Assembly: GCA_902764875.1 (NCBI GenBank)
Contig: CACWXP010000011.1
Location: 1-64,000 of the forward strand
DNA length: 64,000 bases
From: an uncultured Eubacteriales bacterium
Lineage (GTDB): Bacteria > Bacillota > Clostridia > Christensenellales > Aristaeellaceae
Direction of reading: 5' to 3'
Shown: piece by piece, positions 42,887 through 51,238 of the stretch
Layout: each line of letters opens with the position of its first letter
Position numbering within the stretch: the first letter of the stretch is position 1
The notes under the pieces: generated by a model
Database searches by the model: none
Told to the model about the DNA's origin: nothing
The model's input: only the letters and a program-made list of their open reading frames with translations
Made by a program: the position numbers and the translations under genes

Positions 42887-43996
42887 TTAATTCCGCTCGT
42901 TTTCCGGCACAGCGGTGGCAAAATAGATAATATCGCTTTGAGATCTGTATTCAGACGCGGTCTGGTCTCCCTTTACATGGAACATCACATTGTCGGCATC
43001 GGGTCCGATCATGATCATTTCGGCGGTGTTTCCTCCGTCGAGATTATAGGCCTGGACGCAGCCCAGATCTTTCATGAGATAGGCCAGCTCCTCGTGGCTC
43101 ACGCCCCGGCTTTTTCCCCTCGCTTCAACCACAACGCAGACATAGCTGAGAGGGCCGGTCTGGCCGATGGCGGAACGGCTGGTTCTCCCCGTCCTGTCAT
43201 AGTCATAGTTGTCATGGGTATTGATCTCCCCGTTTACCACCAATGCCGGACCGAACATGAAGGCATTGACGATCTCATTGCCGTGCTGCTTCACATATTC
43301 CTCCATCCCGTCGGACAGGACGAAGAGATGAAAATCGCCGTTCCGGTCAATCATCAGCGTATCTTTAACCTTGCTGGTTTTGTTCCTCTTCGGTATCTTT
43401 TCGGTCATACGGACTTCAAAGCGTTTCTTTTCGGGCATTTGGATGAAAAGATCACCGTTCATAGCGATCACCGCGTTGTTCTGCTTTGCGATGTTGAACA
43501 TCTTGAGGGCACGGGAGCTCTTGACGCCGTAAGCCGTGGCTGTTCGGACCTGGCTCGGATCCGCCACTTCGATCCGCGCCACGTGAACCGTAGACTCCAT
43601 GACCTCAAGCGTTTCGACAGTGACGCGGATTGAAGCATCCTCGTATCCATTTTCATTAAACTTTTCCGGATCCGGCATGGGCGGTACGGAAAAATCGAAA
43701 GGAAGCTTCCATGCGTCCGGAATGCTCAGATTTCCGCCGGAAACAGACTCGGAAGTCTTTTCGGCAAAGGGATCTTCTGCATCCGTCTCTTCCATGACAA
43801 ATTCCTCTTCTGCCGCGGCAGATGGGAAAAGCAGACGCCCGAAATCCAGGGATTCGCCTTCATCTTCTTTCTCATCCTCGTTCAACAGCGTGTCCTTCGC
43901 TTCCTGAATCATCATCGGCGCAGACAGATAAAACGGCATGCCGCAAATCAGCGCTGCACAAAGCAGGGCGCACAGAATTCTCAGCCATGTTTTCAT
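42887..43996 (-). CDS. Phosphodiester glycosidase (NAGPA-domain) secreted protein
   Basis: A 369-residue protein with an N-terminal signal-anchor (MKTWLRILCALLCAALICG) and an acidic linker (~35-105), then a NAGPA/DUF2233 phosphodiester glycosidase domain: AVIAMNGDLF near the start and the signature CVQAYNLDGGNTAEMI (~318) at the end. The family cleaves N-acetylglucosamine-1-phosphodiester alpha-GlcNAc and is found in exopolysaccharide or teichoic-acid loci. It is 3 bases after the DUF1292 gene and 33 bases before the Lgt-like gene, so it belongs to the same envelope unit. Confidence 0.85.
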   Translation of the reverse strand: MKTWLRILCALLCAALICGMPFYLSAPMMIQEAKDTLLNEDEKEDEGESLDFGRLLFPSAAAEEEFVMEETDAEDPFAEKTSESVSGGNLSIPDAWKLPFDFSVPPMPDPEKFNENGYEDASIRVTVETLEVMESTVHVARIEVADPSQVRTATAYGVKSSRALKMFNIAKQNNAVIAMNGDLFIQMPEKKRFEVRMTEKIPKRNKTSKVKDTLMIDRNGDFHLFVLSDGMEEYVKQHGNEIVNAFMFGPALVVNGEINTHDNYDYDRTGRTSRSAIGQTGPLSYVCVVVEARGKSRGVSHEELAYLMKDLGCVQAYNLDGGNTAEMIMIGPDADNVMFHVKGDQTASEYRSQSDIIYFATAVPENERN

Positions 43997-43999
43997 TGC

Positions 44000-44308
44000 T
44001 TATTCTTCCTCGTCGTCGGCCACGCGGGTATTCGCGATTTCGATGAGCTTTTCAGCCAGAGTTTCATCCTCAACAAGCTCGAATTCCTCGTCTTCCTCGC
44101 CGTTTTCGCCTTCAGCGGCCACAACTTTGCAGACGATACATTCCTCGCCGTTTTCGTCGGCCTCCTGACCCATTTCAGTCAGGAGCGCGTATTCATCGCC
44201 GTTGTAGAAGAAATAATCCCGGACGATAAATTCGTATTCCTTTCCGTCTTCGTCCTCAAAGATGATGGTATCGGGTTCCATGCTGTTGTTCATTTCCAGA
44301 TCGTCCAT
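44000..44308 (-). CDS. DUF1292 (YrzB-type) acidic protein
   Basis: A 102-residue, very acidic protein with the DUF1292 core (DTIIFEDEDGKEYEFIVRDYFFYNGDEYALL). In many Firmicutes it is found with yrrK and ureX-like genes; no function is known. The C-terminus is almost all Asp/Glu. It leads the operon toward the NAGPA gene and has a good promoter. Confidence 0.9.
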   Translation of the reverse strand: MDDLEMNNSMEPDTIIFEDEDGKEYEFIVRDYFFYNGDEYALLTEMGQEADENGEECIVCKVVAAEGENGEEDEEFELVEDETLAEKLIEIANTRVADDEEE

Positions 44309-44343
44309 TTTCTGCCTTCCTTCCTTAAATCGCTGACTTTCAG

Positions 44344-44372
44344 ATTATAATCAACCTGGCTTTGTTTGACAA
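44344..44372 (-). promoter_or_regulatory. Promoter of the DUF1292-NAGPA-Lgt-like-acyltransferase operon
   Basis: Minus-strand TTGTCA (44367-44372), 17-bp spacer, perfect TATAAT (44344-44349). A hairpin AACCTGGCTT...AAGCCGGGTT lies across it and may be a weak plus-direction terminator. Confidence 0.8.
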
Positions 44373-44391
44373 GCCGGGTTTTCCTGCTCTA

Positions 44392-44610
44392 TCATTGTAC
44401 AGGCGGCGGATCCTTCCGTTTCAGGGGATGGCGCGATCCGTCCTTCTCCTGAACTACGATGTTATCCAGCATCGCCTTCAGATTTTCGCGATAGCCGTCG
44501 AGGTATTCCTTTCGGAGGGCGGCCTGTTCGGCTGCCTCCTGTTCGGTGAGCGTTCCCGCCTTCTTTTTTCGGGCCAGCTCGTTGATCCGTTCAATCTTTT
44601 TCGGGTCCAT
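44392..44610 (-). CDS. DUF896 family protein (YnzC-like)
   Basis: A 72-residue protein: KIERINELARKKKAGTLTEQEAAEQAALRKEYLDGYRENLKAMLDNI. This is the complete DUF896 signature, a helical hairpin. The YneA-YneB-YnzC operon of B. subtilis carries a member under SOS control; here it is alone. Start at 44610 has GTGAGGTG upstream; the longer open frame is antisense to the GNAT gene. Confidence 0.93.
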   Translation of the reverse strand: MDPKKIERINELARKKKAGTLTEQEAAEQAALRKEYLDGYRENLKAMLDNIVVQEKDGSRHPLKRKDPPPVQ

Positions 44611-44658
44611 TTGGTTCACCTCACATTCATACTTCATCCTTGCCGGGAGGGAAAATAC

Positions 44659-45108
44659 ATGATTCAGGGAAAATGGTTTGCTCCGGGAGAAAATCTTTCC
44701 GCGGAGGTTCTGCCCGTTCGGGCGGAGGTTTTCGGCGGTTCCGGACCTGCGGCGGATCCGGAGGGGTGGAACACTGTTGTTTTCGCAGACGGCGTGCCGG
44801 CGGCTTCCGGGCGCATCTGGTGGGCAGACGGGGCGTTCCGGCTCGGGGAGATCGGGGTCATCCCCTCCCATCGCGGACGCAAACTCGGCGACCTTGTGCT
44901 GCGGCTGCTTCTTTTCAAGGCGCAATCCCATTTCGCCCGGGAAGTCCGCCTGATCTGCCCGGAAGACACGGAAGGATTCTTCGCCCGGCTCGGCTTCCGG
45001 CCGGTTTCCCGGCTGGACGGAACAGTTGAAATGATGATCCCCGGGGATGAGATTGAACTCGACTCCTGCAAAAACTGCAAAAAAGAAAACTGTCCGAACC
45101 GGAAATGA
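44659..45108 (+). CDS. GNAT-family acetyltransferase
   Basis: A 149-residue acetyltransferase. The acetyl-CoA loop is GEIGVIPSHRGRKLGDLVLRLLL (V/I-x-P-x-x-R-G-x-G/K), followed by a strand-helix FFARLGFRPVSRLDGTVEMM. The tail carries a CKNCKKENCPNRK cluster, which might bind a metal. ATG at 44659 has GGGAGGG about 7 bases upstream. It runs divergent from DUF896 and convergent with the Lgt-like gene (4-base gap). Substrate unknown. Confidence 0.88.
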   Translation: MIQGKWFAPGENLSAEVLPVRAEVFGGSGPAADPEGWNTVVFADGVPAASGRIWWADGAFRLGEIGVIPSHRGRKLGDLVLRLLLFKAQSHFAREVRLICPEDTEGFFARLGFRPVSRLDGTVEMMIPGDEIELDSCKNCKKENCPNRK

Positions 45109-45112
45109 GAGA

Positions 45113-45829
45113 CTATTTCCGGCTGTCCATACCGGCAGGAAGCATCAAAAGCATACACAGGAGCAAGCAGCCCGCAGCGACGGCCGCATCGCCGATCTGA
45201 CTTCCGGCGGACAGCACGCCCGCAGTCATGAGCACGGTTACTGCTTCACAGCTGAGCACCGCAATCCACTCCAAAACGGAGGATGCGGTGTTTTTTTGCG
45301 TTGCATCGAGACGCACGGTCCAGACAGCAAAAGCAGCATCGGCCAGGAGAAACATCAGGATCTGCGTCAGGTTCACACTTCCGACTCGAAGAAGCGTTTC
45401 CCCGCGGAAACTTTCGGTGAAACCCCGAATCAGACCCCAGAGGCAGAGCGCCGTGAGGAACAGATCCCCGTTATCGGGAAGATCCTTCTTCCGGGCAATC
45501 AGCCAGATCACAAAGCCCACAAAGCAAAGGCAGGCAAGCATCATTTCCACCCGGGAAACGGCGAACCTTCCTTCTTCAGTGATAAAGGTCATTCCGCCCA
45601 GTGGCTCAAAGCAATTCATTCCCTTTGCAAGGGGTGTTGCCTGTTCGAAAAGCTTCCAGACGGCAAGCCCAGGGAAAAAACCGAAGCCGGCAGCGTTCAG
45701 CGTTTTACCGGCGGGCGTTTCGACGGCTGTTTTCTTCCGGACTTCCAGCAGGCGAAAGAAAGCAAACAGCAGAAACACCGCCAACGAAGACGGGATACCG
45801 ACGGTGGTAACAGTGAGCTTCAATATCAT
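45113..45829 (-). CDS. Small Lgt-like membrane protein
   Basis: A 238-residue membrane protein of about six TM segments. GFFPGLAVWKLFEQATPLAKGMNCFEPLGG and LWGLIRGFTESFRGETLLRVGSVNLTQI align in style with the middle and C-terminal (R-F-x-E-x-x-R) parts of Lgt, but the GRxGNFxNxE signature is missing. Its AGGAGG is only 1 base from the ATG; translation is likely coupled to the gene before it (ATGA overlap), or starts at the TTG two codons on. Confidence 0.6.
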   Translation of the reverse strand: MILKLTVTTVGIPSSLAVFLLFAFFRLLEVRKKTAVETPAGKTLNAAGFGFFPGLAVWKLFEQATPLAKGMNCFEPLGGMTFITEEGRFAVSRVEMMLACLCFVGFVIWLIARKKDLPDNGDLFLTALCLWGLIRGFTESFRGETLLRVGSVNLTQILMFLLADAAFAVWTVRLDATQKNTASSVLEWIAVLSCEAVTVLMTAGVLSAGSQIGDAAVAAGCLLLCMLLMLPAGMDSRK

Positions 45830-46950
45830 GCCTCCTCTTTAAAAACCCACTGCTGCTGAACCCGGTAGCTGACAAAATAGAGCAGTGTGTCGACAATTAC
45901 TTTTGCCAGCCAGGGGGCCATGCCCAGCTTTCCAAGGCCCTTGATGCCAAGGGTGGACAGAATGACAATGCCGACAGCCACAAGCGCATAGCGCCAGCCA
46001 GCGCCCTTGCTTCCCCTGACCTTGAACACCATATCCTTGTTCAGGCGGAAATTCAGGATCGCGCTGAAAAGGCGGGCCGTATAGTTGGCCAGGGATGTAT
46101 TGTCCAGATGAATGCCCAAAGGCAGCGATACATTCAGATGGATGCCCAGGAGCGGAAAGAGCCAGCCGCTGAACAGATTGAAAAGGAGATGATCGGCCAG
46201 AAAGCTGATGATGGAGGCACCCATGAATTTGAAAAAGCTTCCGAGGATGACTTTGTAGATCTTCCAGCTGTCCTTGATCGGATGAAAATGGGTCCCCTTG
46301 TTTTCATTCTCATAGATCGTTTCGATGGTGACCGGAATCATGGGAATGCCCGCGCGGGAGCAGGCGATCAGCACTTTCATCTCGTATTCAAAGCGCTCAC
46401 CCTCGACGTTGATCATGAACGGAAGCTCTTCCCTGCGGAAGGCCCGGAGTCCGGTTTGTGTATCCGGGAGATACTGACCGTAAAGGAGCTTGAAAACAAC
46501 AGAAGTGATTTTGTTGCCGCTGCGGCTTTTGGGCGGAATGTTTTCCAGGGAGAAATCGCGGCTTCCGAGATAAAGGGCTTTCTCCCCTTTCCCGATCTCT
46601 TCCGCCAGGCGGATGCAATCCGGGACGGTGTGCTGTCCGTCGGCATCGGCAGTGATGACGCCGGCGACATCCGGAAGATTGTCCAGAATATATTTGTATC
46701 CCGTTTTCAGGGCCACGCCCTTGCCGTGGTTCACATCATGGTGCAAGACAACGGCCCGGTCGACCCCTTCGACCTCTTTGAAAATCGGCTGATAGGCCTC
46801 GCTGCTACCGTCGTCGACGACGACAATGTGGCCGAAACCGCTTTCCGACAGCTTTTGAATATACGCCGGAAGCCTTTCATCCGGCTCCAGCGAGGGAATC
46901 AGAATGACCGCTTTGCGCGCATCGGGAATGTGCTTTTCCTGACCGTTCAT
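45826..46950 (-). CDS. GT2-GtrA fusion glycosyltransferase
   Basis: A 374-residue protein. Residues ~10-235 are a GT-A family 2 transferase of the DPM1 type: VILIPSLEPDERL, IVVVDDGSS and ADADGQHTVPD (DXD-like). Residues ~240-370 are a GtrA-like four-TM domain (FMGASIISFLADHLLFNLF). Such fusions make a lipid-phosphate sugar and/or flip it for use by GT-C enzymes, like the tandem one at 29558-33637. It runs toward the small Lgt-like gene, with a 4-base overlap. Confidence 0.92.
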   Translation of the reverse strand: MNGQEKHIPDARKAVILIPSLEPDERLPAYIQKLSESGFGHIVVVDDGSSEAYQPIFKEVEGVDRAVVLHHDVNHGKGVALKTGYKYILDNLPDVAGVITADADGQHTVPDCIRLAEEIGKGEKALYLGSRDFSLENIPPKSRSGNKITSVVFKLLYGQYLPDTQTGLRAFRREELPFMINVEGERFEYEMKVLIACSRAGIPMIPVTIETIYENENKGTHFHPIKDSWKIYKVILGSFFKFMGASIISFLADHLLFNLFSGWLFPLLGIHLNVSLPLGIHLDNTSLANYTARLFSAILNFRLNKDMVFKVRGSKGAGWRYALVAVGIVILSTLGIKGLGKLGMAPWLAKVIVDTLLYFVSYRVQQQWVFKEEA

Positions 46951-47040
46951 CCGTTTCTCCTTCCCGTTTCACAGGTGATAAACCAATTTATTATAACAGA
47001 AACGCCTTGAAAGCACAACATGTATGGCGATTTCCGGCCG

Positions 47041-47069
47041 TTGACATACAATACCTGTGACGATATAAT
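47041..47069 (+). promoter_or_regulatory. Promoter of the CofE-like/DUF1643/thioesterase operon
   Basis: TTGACA (47041-47046), 17-bp spacer, TATAAT (47064-47069): consensus sigma-70/A promoter. GGAGG at 47087-47091. Confidence 0.93.
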
Positions 47070-47099
47070 AATATATCCATTGAATCGGAGGTGTCCTTG

Positions 47100-47846
47100 A
47101 TGGGAAGTGCTTCGAAAAATCTTGAAGAACAGCGCCGTGAAAAAAACGGCATAACGTATTTTGACCGGGGAACCCTTACCGGCCGAAACGGCCGACGGTA
47201 CGACCGCTATGCGATCCAGACCCACTTCATCGAAGTTGGCGAAGACCAGTCGGAAATCGTTCGCAAATACGTACTGCCCATTGCTCAGGACGGTGATGTG
47301 CTTGCCTTCGGCGCAAAGGTGATGGCCATGTGCACCCGAAACGTTTTCACCAAAGAACAGATTCAGCCCGGATTCTGGGCCAAACTGCTCTCTCCCCACG
47401 CCAGCGAAACTGTGGCGGGTATCGGGATGCACGATCCCTACAAGCTTCAGCTTGCGATCAATATGGTCGGCGCGCCGCGGGTGGTTCTGGCTTCCGTCGT
47501 TTCCGCCGTGACCAAGCCCTTCGGCGTGAAAGGGCTGTTCTACAAAATCGTGGGCAAGGGCGTAGCCGGGATTGACGGCTTTTACTACCGTTCCTCCTTT
47601 GACCGGTACAAGGATCTGGCACTGGTGAACAACGAAAACGCCGAGGAGCTTTGCAACGCGCTTGAAAAAGAAACGGGGATTCCGGTGGTGCTGATGGACG
47701 CCAACGACATCGACCAGAACCAGCTTGGCAAATGCACGGACTTCCCTCTGTTGGACGACGAGATACAGGACGCCATGAAAGACAACCCCTCCGGACAGGG
47801 AGACGAACTTACGCCCCTGATCCTGATCCGGCCCCTGTCGAACTGA
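47100..47846 (+). CDS. Coenzyme F420-0:L-glutamate ligase-like (CofE-family) protein
   Basis: A 248-residue protein resembling the CofE/F420-ligase fold seen in many Firmicutes that do not make F420: YAIQTHFIEVGEDQSEIVRKYVLP, DGDVLAFGAKVMAMC, and a terminal DLALVNNENAEELCNALEKETGIPVVLMDANDIDQNQLG. It probably ligates an amino acid to some other acceptor; the substrate is unknown. ATG at 47100 is chosen for GGAGG 8 bases upstream; upstream GTG and TTG are also in frame. First gene of a three-gene operon. Confidence 0.8.
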   Translation: MGSASKNLEEQRREKNGITYFDRGTLTGRNGRRYDRYAIQTHFIEVGEDQSEIVRKYVLPIAQDGDVLAFGAKVMAMCTRNVFTKEQIQPGFWAKLLSPHASETVAGIGMHDPYKLQLAINMVGAPRVVLASVVSAVTKPFGVKGLFYKIVGKGVAGIDGFYYRSSFDRYKDLALVNNENAEELCNALEKETGIPVVLMDANDIDQNQLGKCTDFPLLDDEIQDAMKDNPSGQGDELTPLILIRPLSN

Positions 47847-47847
47847 C

Positions 47848-48471
47848 ATGCGGCACATTCCAACTTCCGACACGTTTCACACGAAGGTTCTGACCTTCGA
47901 GGAAGCGCTTGTGCCCACAGCAGACGATTTTGACCGGGACAGATGGATCTATGTCCCCGATCATTACAGCGAGTACCGCTATATTCTCGGAACAAAGGGA
48001 AGCCGGCCGCTGATCTGCATCGGGATCAATCCGTCCACCGCTGCGCCGGACCGGCTTGACAACACGCTGAAAAGCGCCCAGCGCATCGCGCTTGGCAACG
48101 GATACGATTCGTTTATCATGTTCAACGTGTATGCCCAGCGGGCGACGATTCCGGACGACATGGAAAAAACGCTGAATCCGGAGCTGCACCGGGAGAACAT
48201 GAAGGCCTTTGAATGGATCCTGGAGCGGACGGCGGCGCCGGCATCTGTGTGGGCCGCCTGGGGCGCGATCATTGAAAAGCGGGATTATCTGGCTGGATGT
48301 GTTCGGGAGATAGCAGCCATCGGCAACCGCTACGGGGCCCGGTGGTTTACTGCCGGGAAACGCAGCAAGGCCGGCCATCCGCACCATCCGCTGTATCTTC
48401 CGAAGGATTCGGCGCTGGATCCTTTCGACGATCTTCTTCCCTATCTGGATGCCCTTTCGCAGGCAAAATAA
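47848..48471 (+). CDS. DUF1643 family protein
   Basis: A 207-residue protein of the DUF1643 family: CIGINPSTAAPDRLDNTLKSAQRIALGNGYDSFIMFNVYAQRAT, then AAWGAIIEKRDYL. The pattern LxxIxLNPSxAxxxxxDxT is diagnostic of this family, often found near mobile or accessory genes; no function is established. It starts one base after the CofE-like stop, with the SD inside that gene. Confidence 0.88.
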   Translation: MRHIPTSDTFHTKVLTFEEALVPTADDFDRDRWIYVPDHYSEYRYILGTKGSRPLICIGINPSTAAPDRLDNTLKSAQRIALGNGYDSFIMFNVYAQRATIPDDMEKTLNPELHRENMKAFEWILERTAAPASVWAAWGAIIEKRDYLAGCVREIAAIGNRYGARWFTAGKRSKAGHPHHPLYLPKDSALDPFDDLLPYLDALSQAK

Positions 48472-48497
48472 ATCAGCTGAATCGGAGGCGATTCTTT

Positions 48498-49232
48498 ATG
48501 ATGAAAACATACACAGAAACCTTTACCCTGCGGACCAGGGACTGCGACCTGAAAGGCACCTGGCGCTTGAGTGCTGTGCTGGAGGCCATGCAGGAAGCGG
48601 CCGGCACTCACAGCATGCTGCTGGGGTGCGGACGGGACGAACTGCTGAAGAAAAACATTGTATGGGTGCTTTCCCGGAGCGAACTGCACATGGACCGGTA
48701 TCCCGGGGCCGGCGAAAAGATCACGCTGCACACCTTCCCGATGCCGAACCGGATTTGTTTCTTTCCGCGGTACTATATCTTCACGGACGAGCGGGGCGAA
48801 ATGATCGGTAAGGCCGGGACGCTTTGGCTGCTGCTGGACATTGAGACCCGGAAGATGCTGCCCCCGGGAGACATCGCGAACCTGATTCCGGACAACCGGG
48901 ACCTTGCCGTTCCGATGAACCTGCCAGCCACAGTGGGCAACCTTCAGGGTGAAGAATTCATCAGCGAATACACACCGGTTTACACGGATCTGGACGTGAA
49001 CCAGCACGTGAACAACACCAGGTATGCCGACTGGCTCTGCAACACGCTGGGGATTAAAACCATGTCGGAGAATGAACCGGAAACGGTCATCTTCAATTAT
49101 AACCACGAAATTCTTCCGGGGCAGAAGATCCGCCTTCGGAAAATCCTTCACGGAAACGAATACCGGCTGACCGGCTTTGTCGGAGACACAAACGCCTTTG
49201 AAATCGGCGGCGTTCTGCGGCCGCGGGTATAA
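48498..49232 (+). CDS. Acyl-ACP thioesterase (FatA/FatB-like)
   Basis: A 244-residue double-hotdog thioesterase that releases fatty acids from acyl carrier protein. N-terminal hotdog: RTRDCDLKGTWRLSAVLEAMQEAAGTHS. The catalytic helix of the second hotdog: DVNQHVNNTRYADWL, with the Asn-His pair typical of plant FatA/B and bacterial TesA-like ACP thioesterases. GGAGG lies 10 bases before the ATG. Last gene of the operon; a clear terminator follows. Confidence 0.9.
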   Translation: MMKTYTETFTLRTRDCDLKGTWRLSAVLEAMQEAAGTHSMLLGCGRDELLKKNIVWVLSRSELHMDRYPGAGEKITLHTFPMPNRICFFPRYYIFTDERGEMIGKAGTLWLLLDIETRKMLPPGDIANLIPDNRDLAVPMNLPATVGNLQGEEFISEYTPVYTDLDVNQHVNNTRYADWLCNTLGIKTMSENEPETVIFNYNHEILPGQKIRLRKILHGNEYRLTGFVGDTNAFEIGGVLRPRV

Positions 49233-49258
49233 GCCAACGAATTGAGTCGTTTTAAACG

Positions 49259-49289
49259 CCCGGATTCCGAAAGGAAACCGGGTCTTTTT
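49259..49289 (+). terminator. Terminator after the thioesterase operon
   Basis: CCCGGATTCC-GAAA-GGAAACCGGG (one mismatch) followed by TCTTTTT. Its T-run overlaps the stop of the convergent GGDEF gene. Confidence 0.88.
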
Positions 49290-51201
49290 ACTCCCCATGT
49301 TTCTCTTTGTACATTTCCTTGTCGGCTTTCCCAAGCCAGGTTTCGGCCTCACTTTGAATTGAAGCGGTTCCTTCGCTTTCAGGAACTTTTCGATAGCAGC
49401 CGATGCTCACGGATACGCCGTAATTCTTTTCTGCCCGCCGGATGCTTTGACCGATGGCTTCCCGGACCATCCACATATAGGTATCCGCCTTCTTCTGGTC
49501 ATAATTCTTTGCCAGCACAACGAACTCATCGCCGCCGGTCCGGATGCAAATTTCATCCAGGCATGCGCTTTTTTTCATGGCGTCGGCAATGGTGCAGAGA
49601 CAGAAGTCTCCTTCCGCATGGCCATAGCGGTCGTTGATCTTCTTCATACCGTTCATATCAATCAGGAAAACCGCCAGCTCCGTTCCGGCCGTCCGGCATT
49701 CCTCATAGTAGCTTTCGAAAAAGCGGTAATATCCGCGGCGGTTGTAGAGACCGGTCAGCATATCCGTCTGGTAAAGATATTCCAGCTCTTTCACTGATTC
49801 CGTCAGCTGATTACGGAAGAGCCAGCTGATCAAAACGGTGCTGACCGAGACGAGCCAGGACTTGATATGCAGCTGCTCCATTTCCTTCAGTTCCGGGTTG
49901 ATAATGAAATAGCCGAGGAAGTACTGAAGATGATGAACCGGAAAAATATAATAAGGGGTCGGATCATTCATGATCTCGTCTGGAAGGAGACAGCCCCTGG
50001 GGAGCTTTTGCCTTTTGACGGGTGCGCCGTTCCACTGTCCGCAGACGACGTTGAAGGATTCCTCCTTCAGGGAATACCTGTGCTGAATCAGCTTTTTCTC
50101 TTCCCAGCCGTCGATCAGGCAGAGGACGGCGTCTTTAAAACCGGTTTCCCGAAGGCAGCCTTTTTCGATTTCGTCGTAGATTTCCTCAATGGAATCATCC
50201 GTGGCACCGCCAAGGATCATATTTGTATTGGAAAGGGCCAGGTTTTCGAGATTGGACACCGTTCGGATATATTTTTCGCGGATCATATCCCGGCGGGCCG
50301 GACCCGGGGTCTCACAGCCGCAGGACTTGCGCAGACAGAGGGCTCCGGGAACAGCGGTGATGTCGTCTGGATGATCGCCGCGAAGCACGCGTTTGAGGAT
50401 TTCCATACCCGTCTGGCCTACACGGAAAAAGGGTTGCGCAGAGGTTGTAAGGGAAGGATCGTTGTATTGGGCACGGAGAATGTCGTCATATCCGGTTACG
50501 AGCACATCATCGGGAACACGGAAGCCTTTTTTCTCCAGCGCGCGGATGATTCCGATGGCCGTGTAGTCATTGACGCAGACGATGGCATCCGGGAGCTTTT
50601 TGTCGCCTTCCGCTGCATAGGCCTCCAAAATGTCATCCACGATGCCGAAACCGCATTCCGGACGGAGGGTACCGTAATATATCCGGTCTTCCCCGCAGTC
50701 CAAACCCCAGTCCGCGAGGGTGTTCTTGAAAATGTCGATCCTTTCCCGGCAGAAGGAACGCTCCAGTGGACCGGCCACATGGACGATATCCCGACAGTTG
50801 TGCTTTTCGATCAGATGCTCGATGACTTCCCGGAAGGAACGGTCCTGATCGTTGACGATGCTGTAGGTTCCTTCCTTCACCGTGCCCATGGTGACAACCG
50901 GGATGGAAACCGCATCCTTCAGTTCGTTGATCGGGCCGATAAAGGAACCCGTCATATAGGTATCAAAGGAGATCAGCGCGTCGTATTCCTTCAGATCCGG
51001 CAGCAGGTAGACAACAAAGTCACCCTTATCGTAATCCTGATAAAGATCATAGCTTCGGCTTGTGTGGTTGTCGGCAAAACTGGTGAAGAAGAGGATTTTC
51101 ATATCCTCTCCCCGGGCTGCGCTGAGCAGGCCCTCCATCGTCTGGCGCACCATATCCTCATAGAGCGCAGAGATAAAAACAGCAATGGTTTTCCGACCCA
51201 T
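49288..51201 (-). CDS. GGDEF diguanylate cyclase with LacI-type sugar-binding sensor
   Basis: A 637-residue cytoplasmic protein. Residues ~4-290 are a periplasmic-binding-protein/LacI-type ligand domain (TIAVFISALYEDMVRQTMEGLLSAA; ICVNDYTAIGIIRALEKKGFRVPDDVLVTGYDD) without a DNA-binding head or signal peptide. A linker/GAF-like region follows (~300-465). The C-terminal GGDEF domain has DMLTGLYNRRGYYRFF and an intact RTGGDEF (~556), so it can make c-di-GMP. The RxxD inhibitory site is not present (SACLD). It follows the GH5 gene by 37 bases, suggesting a carbohydrate-sensing signal. Confidence 0.9.
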   Translation of the reverse strand: MGRKTIAVFISALYEDMVRQTMEGLLSAARGEDMKILFFTSFADNHTSRSYDLYQDYDKGDFVVYLLPDLKEYDALISFDTYMTGSFIGPINELKDAVSIPVVTMGTVKEGTYSIVNDQDRSFREVIEHLIEKHNCRDIVHVAGPLERSFCRERIDIFKNTLADWGLDCGEDRIYYGTLRPECGFGIVDDILEAYAAEGDKKLPDAIVCVNDYTAIGIIRALEKKGFRVPDDVLVTGYDDILRAQYNDPSLTTSAQPFFRVGQTGMEILKRVLRGDHPDDITAVPGALCLRKSCGCETPGPARRDMIREKYIRTVSNLENLALSNTNMILGGATDDSIEEIYDEIEKGCLRETGFKDAVLCLIDGWEEKKLIQHRYSLKEESFNVVCGQWNGAPVKRQKLPRGCLLPDEIMNDPTPYYIFPVHHLQYFLGYFIINPELKEMEQLHIKSWLVSVSTVLISWLFRNQLTESVKELEYLYQTDMLTGLYNRRGYYRFFESYYEECRTAGTELAVFLIDMNGMKKINDRYGHAEGDFCLCTIADAMKKSACLDEICIRTGGDEFVVLAKNYDQKKADTYMWMVREAIGQSIRRAEKNYGVSVSIGCYRKVPESEGTASIQSEAETWLGKADKEMYKEKHGE

Positions 51202-51238
51202 GTCAACGATCCTTCTTTCCGGTTCCGAAAGTTCTTCT

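Noticed and set aside
45113-45829. Assignment of this gene as a true lgt
   Set aside because: The GRxGNFxNxE signature is absent; only loose similarity to the C-terminal half.
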